DNA of 64,000 nucleotides from positions 265,224 through 329,223 of the forward strand of contig JACKDC010000004.1 of NCBI GenBank assembly GCA_020633725.1, in the 5' to 3' direction. The notes beneath the pieces were generated by a model. It made no database searches. It was given only the letters and a program-made list of their open reading frames with translations, and was not told the origin of the DNA. A program made the translations under genes and the position numbers. Source of the DNA: Candidatus Latescibacterota bacterium (lineage in GTDB: Bacteria; Krumholzibacteriota; Krumholzibacteriia; JACNKJ01). How positions within the stretch are numbered: the stretch's first letter is position 1; each line of letters begins with the position of its first letter. Shown here in pieces: positions 59,257 through 64,000 of this stretch.

Positions 59257-61287
59257 ATGCGCCAGCCGGCGCGACTCTGGAGACAGCGTCTGGGACTCCT
59301 CGCGGGACTGCTGCTCGCGGCGCAGGGCTGCGACAAGGGCGGCACGCCGTCCGCGCCGGTCATCCCGCCGGTCGACCCCATCAGCTTCGGGGCGGGCCCC
59401 GAGGTCACGCCGCTGGGCCTCTTCGTCGACCAGAGCACCACGCTCACCTTCCGGGTGCAGCCGGAGCTGCTCGACGACTGGACGCTCACCGAGCTCCGCC
59501 TCTACACGGTGACCGCCGGGGGCGACAGCCTCGCCTACCTCGGCGGGCTCTACGACGACGGCGATCTCATCCACGGCGACGAGATCGAGGCCGACGGCGT
59601 CTACACGGGCCGCCTCTACGACGTGATCCACCACACGCCGCAGACCCTGCGCCTGCGCGTGCTGGCCTCGGCCGAGGGCGTCAACGGTGGCCGCGCGACC
59701 CTGTGGTCGGAGCTGCTGCAGATCCCTGTGGCCACGCAGCCCGACGCGACCGACCTGGACGCGATCCTCGCCCTGCTCGACCAGGCCGAGAGCGATTACA
59801 CGGGCCTCGTCGAGGCCGGGACCGCGGACCACGTGGCCAAGGCGCAGCTCGCGAGCTGGCTGTCCGCGCAGCCGGGAGTCTCGTCCGCCAGCATCTCGGC
59901 CGACAGCACCACGCTCTGGGCGACCTACCCGGGCGGCCTCGGCGCCGGCCTCTACCTGCCTCGCTTCGACGACGGCCCCGTGCTCGGCGGGGGCGGCCGT
60001 CAGCCCGCCAACGCCAGCCCGGAGTCCGGCGTCGCGGCCGTCCCACGGCCCCTCGCGCCCCGCGCGGACGACCCCGACCTCGCCGGCGCGAATCAGGCGC
60101 TGGTGCTGAGCCCCGTGCACGCCTGGCTGGTCGATCAGGGCGGCGACCCCGCGGACGAGGTCACCGACGTCTTCGCCGCCGCGGACTGCCCCGCCTTCTC
60201 GCCGGACACGCGCTACGGCGCGGCCGCCGACCTGGAGGCCTTCGCCAACCTGGACGCCTACGGCGCCGTCTGCATCCTCACCCACGGCTCGCAGCTGCCG
60301 AGTCAGCGCTACTGCCTGCTCACGGGCGAGGTCGTCACGCTCGACGCGTTCATCGCGAACTACTGGGACCTGCGCGGCGGCACGCCGGGGCTCGGCCTGC
60401 TCAAGGCCGACGGCGTGTGGCGCTTCGCCGCCTCCGTCGACTGGATCGCCACGCGCAACACGAGCTTTCCCAACAGCCTCGTCTACGTGGCCGCCTGCCA
60501 TGGCCTCGCGGGCGGGTTCGGGCAGATGCTGCTCGACGCCGGCGCGGGCGCCGTCTGCGGCTTCGACGACACGGTGGGCCTGGACTACGCCGTGGACGTG
60601 ACGCGCGCCTTCTGGCGCGGCGTGGTGGAGGAGGGGCTCACGGCCGGCGACGCGCACGCGGCCGTCGCGCCGCAGGTGGATCCGGGCCACGCGAACGCGC
60701 AGTTCACGCTCGACGGCAACCCTCAGCTCTACTTCGGGCCCGGCCTGAGCAACGGCGACTTCGACAGCGGGCAGCTGGCCGGCTGGACGGTGGAGGGCGA
60801 CGGGCGCGTCATCGCCCGCCTGGGCGACGCGGCCGCCGTGGGCCGTTACATGGCGATCATCTCCACGGGACTCGGCTTCACGGTGGACGAGGGGTCCATC
60901 GCGCAGACGCTCTGCCTGCCCGAGGCGGTGGACAGCCTGCGCTTCGACTGGAACCTCTTCTCGGAGGAGTTCCTGGAGTGGTGCGACAGCGTCAACCAGG
61001 ACGAGTTCAACCTCTGGCTCACCGACGCCAACGGCATTCCCCACCGGCTCTTCCACCGCCGCATCGCCGATCTCTGCGACGCCGTCACGCCCGCCGGCAT
61101 CGCCTTCGACCAGTATCCCAGCGAGGACGACGCGGGCGTCTACAGCACCGGCTGGCGCATGAGCGCCGTCAACGTGGCGCCCTACGCGGGCAGCACGGTG
61201 ACGATCCGCTTCGAGGTGCTCGACGTGCGCGACAGCACCTACGACACCGCAGTGCTGCTCGACGTGATCACGCTGGGCACGCCCTAG
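59257..61287 (+). CDS. Predicted lipoprotein with caspase/CHAT-like (clan CD) peptidase region
   Basis: 676 aa. Signal sequence ends LLLAAQGC, so Cys25 is probably lipidated. After a beta-rich N-terminal part with a GDEIEADGVYTGRL turn, residues 325-470 resemble clan CD cysteine peptidases: a hydrophobic strand then His343-Gly (VCILTHGS), and 71 residues later a strand then Cys414 (LVYVAACHGLAGG), followed by LLDAGAGAVCGFDD and AFWRGVVEEGLTAGDAHAA, as in caspase-, gingipain- and CHAT-type proteins. A beta-sandwich C-terminal part (from NGDFDSGQLAGWTVEG) looks like a lectin-type domain. Assignment is from motif reading only. Confidence 0.68.
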   Translation: MRQPARLWRQRLGLLAGLLLAAQGCDKGGTPSAPVIPPVDPISFGAGPEVTPLGLFVDQSTTLTFRVQPELLDDWTLTELRLYTVTAGGDSLAYLGGLYDDGDLIHGDEIEADGVYTGRLYDVIHHTPQTLRLRVLASAEGVNGGRATLWSELLQIPVATQPDATDLDAILALLDQAESDYTGLVEAGTADHVAKAQLASWLSAQPGVSSASISADSTTLWATYPGGLGAGLYLPRFDDGPVLGGGGRQPANASPESGVAAVPRPLAPRADDPDLAGANQALVLSPVHAWLVDQGGDPADEVTDVFAAADCPAFSPDTRYGAAADLEAFANLDAYGAVCILTHGSQLPSQRYCLLTGEVVTLDAFIANYWDLRGGTPGLGLLKADGVWRFAASVDWIATRNTSFPNSLVYVAACHGLAGGFGQMLLDAGAGAVCGFDDTVGLDYAVDVTRAFWRGVVEEGLTAGDAHAAVAPQVDPGHANAQFTLDGNPQLYFGPGLSNGDFDSGQLAGWTVEGDGRVIARLGDAAAVGRYMAIISTGLGFTVDEGSIAQTLCLPEAVDSLRFDWNLFSEEFLEWCDSVNQDEFNLWLTDANGIPHRLFHRRIADLCDAVTPAGIAFDQYPSEDDAGVYSTGWRMSAVNVAPYAGSTVTIRFEVLDVRDSTYDTAVLLDVITLGTP

Positions 61288-61300
61288 ACGCGCAACGAAG

Positions 61301-61324
61301 AAGGGGAGCCCCGCGGCTCCCCTT
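61301..61324. terminator. Bidirectional terminator hairpin between convergent genes
   Basis: AAGGGGAGCC-CCGC-GGCTCCCCTT: a perfect 10-bp stem with A-rich 5' and T-rich 3' ends, placed between two gene ends. Confidence 0.7.
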
Positions 61325-61347
61325 CCTCACACGGATGGCCGGAATCC

Positions 61348-63261
61348 CTACTTCAGCAGGGTCATGCGACGCGTGGTCGAGCCCTGCTCGGTGCTGAGCC
61401 GGTAGTAGTAGACGCCGCTGGCCAGGCCGCGGCCGTCGAAGTCGACGCTGTGCTCGCCGGAGGACTGCACGTCGTCCACCAGCTGGGCGATGCGCCGGCC
61501 CTGCACGTCGAAGACCGCCAGCTGCACGCGGCCCGCGTCGGGCAGCGAGTAGTGGATCGTGGTCTTCGGGTTGAACGGGTTCGGGCTGTTCTGCCCCAGG
61601 CTGACGCCGCCGGGACGGTTCGCCAGGTGGTCGTCGCCGTGATGGCCGCCGTGATGACCGCCGTGGTGATCGTCCACCGAGATCGCGTAGACGTTCACGC
61701 TCCCGCTCACCTCGTTCGCGCAGACGAGCAGCGGCTCGTGCGTCGGGCTCTGCCAGGCGGGGATGAAGCGCAGCCCTTCGGGGCCGAGATCGCCCGCCGT
61801 GTCCGCCTCGGGGTCGCCGCTGAAGATTCGCGTGGTGACGTAGCTCACGAACTCCGCTTCCGCCGGGCGGGTGATGTCGTAGACGAACACGCCGCCCATC
61901 CGCTCGAGACCGATGAAGGCGTAGCTGCGGCCGCGGATCTCGCCGATGGCCACGCCCTCGGGCTCGGGGCCCTTGTCGTCGCTGCGGCTGTCGAAGGAGT
62001 CGTTCTCGGTGTTGTCCGAGTTGAAGTCCGCGGGCTGAAGGGTCGCGGTGATCTGCTCGAAGTCGTCGCCGCTGTCGAAGACCTGCTCGCCGTCGGTGCT
62101 CCAGATGCTGAAGGAGCGCGCGCCGTAGCTGAAGAGGCGGTCGAAGTCGCCGTCGCCATCGTCGTCGCCGTTGGCCGTGGTGATCTTGAGCCGGCCCAGG
62201 GCGGCGTTGTCCTGCAGCGCGGCGGCGTTGGGGAAGGCCGTCGGGTCGAGGACCACGTCCGCCACGCGTGCTTCCTCGCTGTAGCCGCCGTAGTCGCGGC
62301 TGTCACCCTCGTTGCCCGTGACCAGATAGCTGTGGCCCCGGCTGCGGAAGGCGGCCAGACCGTCGGGCAGGTAGAAGCCGTGCACCGGCCAGTTCGCGAT
62401 CTCGATGCCGCTGTCGCGGTTGCTGGGATCGAGGCCGTTGCCGGGCAGCGAATGGTCCTTGCTGCCGAGGGCCCAGATGTCCGTCACCCTGGCGTCGTGG
62501 ATGTCGACCTCGGCGATCGCGTTGGCCTCCTGCATGACCACCCAGGCCGTGCGGCTGTTGTGCGAGACGGCGATGTACTCGGGCTCGAGGTCCTGGGACG
62601 CGCTGGCGCCGGGGCCGAAGATGCGGATGCCCTGGGCGCGGAGTTCGTCCTCGTGGCCGTCGAAGGCGGTGAAGTCCGCCGTGGCGACCGTCGCGTGGGC
62701 CAGGCCGCTGCGCAGATCGATCACGCTCACCGAGCCGGCGGGGTCGACGCCGTAGTCGTCGCTGGGCTCGGCCTCGTTGGCCGTGAGCATCCAGCGGCCG
62801 TTGGGGCTGAAGACGACCATGTCGGGCAGCGCGCCCACCTCGACGGCGATCACGAAGTCGCAGTCGCCGACAGTGCGGAAGAAGGCTACCTTGCCCGGCG
62901 CCTGGCCCGACTCCACCGAAACCGCCACGCGGCCAAGGCTGACGTCGACGTGCGTGGGTCCGTCGCCGTAGGGCGACAGGTCGAGGCTGAATAGGTAGGC
63001 GGGCTGCGAGGGGTCGGCGAAGTCCAGGACGTCGACCGCGTTGGTCGACCCGTTGACCACGAACAGACGCTTCGTCAAGGGGCAGAAGGCGGAGATCTCC
63101 GCTGCCCCATCGTCGAAGATGCCTGTCCGGTACTCGCCGACAGGGGTGAGTTCGATGTCGAGGCTGGGCCGCGCGTGGAGGGCGTCCGTCGTCGCTGCCA
63201 GGAGCAGGGACAGGAGGCCCGTCACGAGCAGCGGTGTGCGCGTCAGGCGGACTGCGGTCAT
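61348..63261 (-). CDS. Secreted choice-of-anchor I protein with His-rich linker and FlgD-like C-terminus
   Basis: 637 aa from ATG 63261 (GGAGAAAGCGA upstream). Signal peptide: LLVTGLLSLLLAATTDALHA. The propeller matches the choice-of-anchor I / alkaline-phosphatase-like family: AEISAFCPLTKRLFVVNGST, PDMVVFSPNGRWMLTANEAE, DLEPEYIAVS, YLVTGNEGDSRDYG, KGPEPEGVAIGEI. A stretch HHGGHHGGHHGDDH links it to the sorting module (SPNPFNPKTTIHY to RRMTLLK) and could bind metal. Function in the cell is unknown. Confidence 0.9.
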   Translation of the reverse strand: MTAVRLTRTPLLVTGLLSLLLAATTDALHARPSLDIELTPVGEYRTGIFDDGAAEISAFCPLTKRLFVVNGSTNAVDVLDFADPSQPAYLFSLDLSPYGDGPTHVDVSLGRVAVSVESGQAPGKVAFFRTVGDCDFVIAVEVGALPDMVVFSPNGRWMLTANEAEPSDDYGVDPAGSVSVIDLRSGLAHATVATADFTAFDGHEDELRAQGIRIFGPGASASQDLEPEYIAVSHNSRTAWVVMQEANAIAEVDIHDARVTDIWALGSKDHSLPGNGLDPSNRDSGIEIANWPVHGFYLPDGLAAFRSRGHSYLVTGNEGDSRDYGGYSEEARVADVVLDPTAFPNAAALQDNAALGRLKITTANGDDDGDGDFDRLFSYGARSFSIWSTDGEQVFDSGDDFEQITATLQPADFNSDNTENDSFDSRSDDKGPEPEGVAIGEIRGRSYAFIGLERMGGVFVYDITRPAEAEFVSYVTTRIFSGDPEADTAGDLGPEGLRFIPAWQSPTHEPLLVCANEVSGSVNVYAISVDDHHGGHHGGHHGDDHLANRPGGVSLGQNSPNPFNPKTTIHYSLPDAGRVQLAVFDVQGRRIAQLVDDVQSSGEHSVDFDGRGLASGVYYYRLSTEQGSTTRRMTLLK

Positions 63262-63398
63262 TCGCTTTCTCCTTCTCGGGGTCGTGAGCACGTGTGGTGT
63301 TCGCGCGGATGCGCGTGGAGACGTGCCGCATCTTGCCCCGAGACCCCGTCACTCAGGCAAATCAAGCTTGCATGAACGTGGCGTGGAGATTGCGGAAG

Positions 63399-64000
63399 CT
63401 ACTCGCCCCGCAGCAGATCGGCGAAGAGCGTGGGGCTGGTGCGCGCCGTGATGGCGTAGCGCGGCAGGCTCATGGGCGAGACGTCCTCCGGCGACACGCG
63501 TCCGAAGCGCAGCCCGAAGCTGCCCGTGAAGCCGGCCTCGCGCGCGAGCGAGTCCGTGCGGGCCGTCGCGCTGCCGTAGGGCCAGGCCAGGTAGCGCGGC
63601 GCTTCACCCAGCTTGGCCTCCAGGTTCTCGCGGCTCTCGCGCAGGTCGGTGACCACCGCGTCGAGCGCGTCGGGACGATCCAGCCAGTCCATGACCTCGG
63701 CCACGGCGTAGTAGGCGTCTTCGTGCCAGGTCTTGTAGTGCATGGCGTGCGTGTGGCTCTGCACCTCGAAGTCGCCGCTGGCTGCGAGCTCGCGGATCTC
63801 GTCCCAGCTCATCAGGTCAAGTTCCTCGGGGGGATCGATGCCGTCGATCCAGCCGTCGACGATGAAGAGCACACCCTTGAAGCCGTACTCGCGCAGGAGC
63901 GGCCAGGCCTGGGTGTAGACGCTGCGGTCGCCGTCGTCGAAGGTGAGCACGACGGCGCGCGCGGGCAGCGGCGCGTCGCCCGCCGCGACGGCCACCAGCT
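63399..64000 (-). CDS. Polysaccharide deacetylase (NodB homology domain), 5' end outside window
   Basis: About 200 C-terminal residues are visible. The NodB motif 1 VVLTFDDGDRSVY has the catalytic and metal Asp; motif 2 is VQSHTHAMHY with the metal His pair; motif 3 is LAWPYGSATART. These remove N- or O-acetyl groups from cell-wall or capsular polymers, generally outside the cytosol. The true start lies beyond 64000. It is separated by 137 bp from the choice-of-anchor I gene, on the same strand. Confidence 0.92.
   Translation of the reverse strand, partial: LVAVAAGDAPLPARAVVLTFDDGDRSVYTQAWPLLREYGFKGVLFIVDGWIDGIDPPEELDLMSWDEIRELAASGDFEVQSHTHAMHYKTWHEDAYYAVAEVMDWLDRPDALDAVVTDLRESRENLEAKLGEAPRYLAWPYGSATARTDSLAREAGFTGSFGLRFGRVSPEDVSPMSLPRYAITARTSPTLFADLLRGE

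Noticed and set aside
63270..63352. CGGGGTC and GACCCCG repeated in inverted order upstream of the choice-of-anchor I gene
   Set aside because: Seven bases with about 60 bases between arms is expected by chance in GC-rich sequence.

Overview
This is a 64 kb, mostly about 65-70% G+C, gene-dense bacterial window. No IS element, phage gene or CRISPR array was seen. Eight predicted secreted proteins end in a FlgD-like/T9SS-type C-terminal module, most with the PNPFNP signature and a terminal strand ending in LLK, LLR or similar. A complete MoxR/Bat-type operon is also present. This combination points to a high-GC member of the FCB (Fibrobacteres-Chlorobi-Bacteroidetes) superphylum, such as Eisenbacteria- or Krumholzibacteria-like lineages. 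The assignment is an inference; no rRNA or ribosomal protein gene is in view. Layout: 1-0.6 kb holds pcm (partial). 0.7-7.2 kb is a five-gene Yej-type peptide ABC importer operon with a good promoter. 7.4-14.5 kb has two small secreted unknowns, an FG-GAP/FlgD protein, an MFS transporter and a Cache-type membrane sensor; the last two diverge from a striking inverted repeat. 14.7-23.4 kb is a minus-strand moxR-DUF58-batA-batB-batC-batDE operon with two unusual in-frame fusions. 23.7-26.1 kb holds thioredoxin and an MsbA-like exporter. 26.1-32.7 kb carries large secreted repeat proteins: Ig-like repeats and two tandem LVIVD propellers. 32.9-38.8 kb has a Cys/Met-metabolism PLP enzyme, an Nfu-type Fe-S scaffold, an FAD oxidoreductase overlapping a GT39-like membrane protein, and a DUF1697 protein. 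38.8-43.4 kb is a lower-GC three-gene block with a predicted HExxH metallopeptidase. 43.5-45.2 kb holds hisS with tRNA-His directly upstream. 45.3-50 kb has a HAD protein, a BNR/Ycf48-like protein, signal peptidase I, an M20 amidohydrolase and a GNAT. 50-52.6 kb is a tightly overlapping five-gene operon headed by a small XRE regulator with an apparently leaderless, self-operated promoter. 52.6-64 kb has a secreted unknown, two tandem PQQ-type sugar dehydrogenase paralogues, a beta-helix protein, a caspase-like lipoprotein candidate, a choice-of-anchor-I protein and a polysaccharide deacetylase (partial). The observations I rate highest are these. (1) The HisRS is of the divergent alphaproteobacterial type and sits beside a tRNA-His that lacks an encoded G-1 and carries A73, suggesting inheritance or transfer of a matched synthetase-tRNA pair. 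(2) A family of two-hairpin repeats built on CGCCCCCGGGGGCG lies just past stop codons, with base changes that keep the second stem paired. (3) A perfect 17-bp inverted repeat, whose arms each contain the palindrome GATGGCCATC, lies between divergent genes. (4) The Yej-type permease carries a duplicated extracytoplasmic insert. (5) A caspase/CHAT-like His/Cys pair occurs in a predicted lipoprotein. Promoters where visible look like TTGACN-17-TAGRCT or TANNNT, consistent with a normal housekeeping sigma factor.
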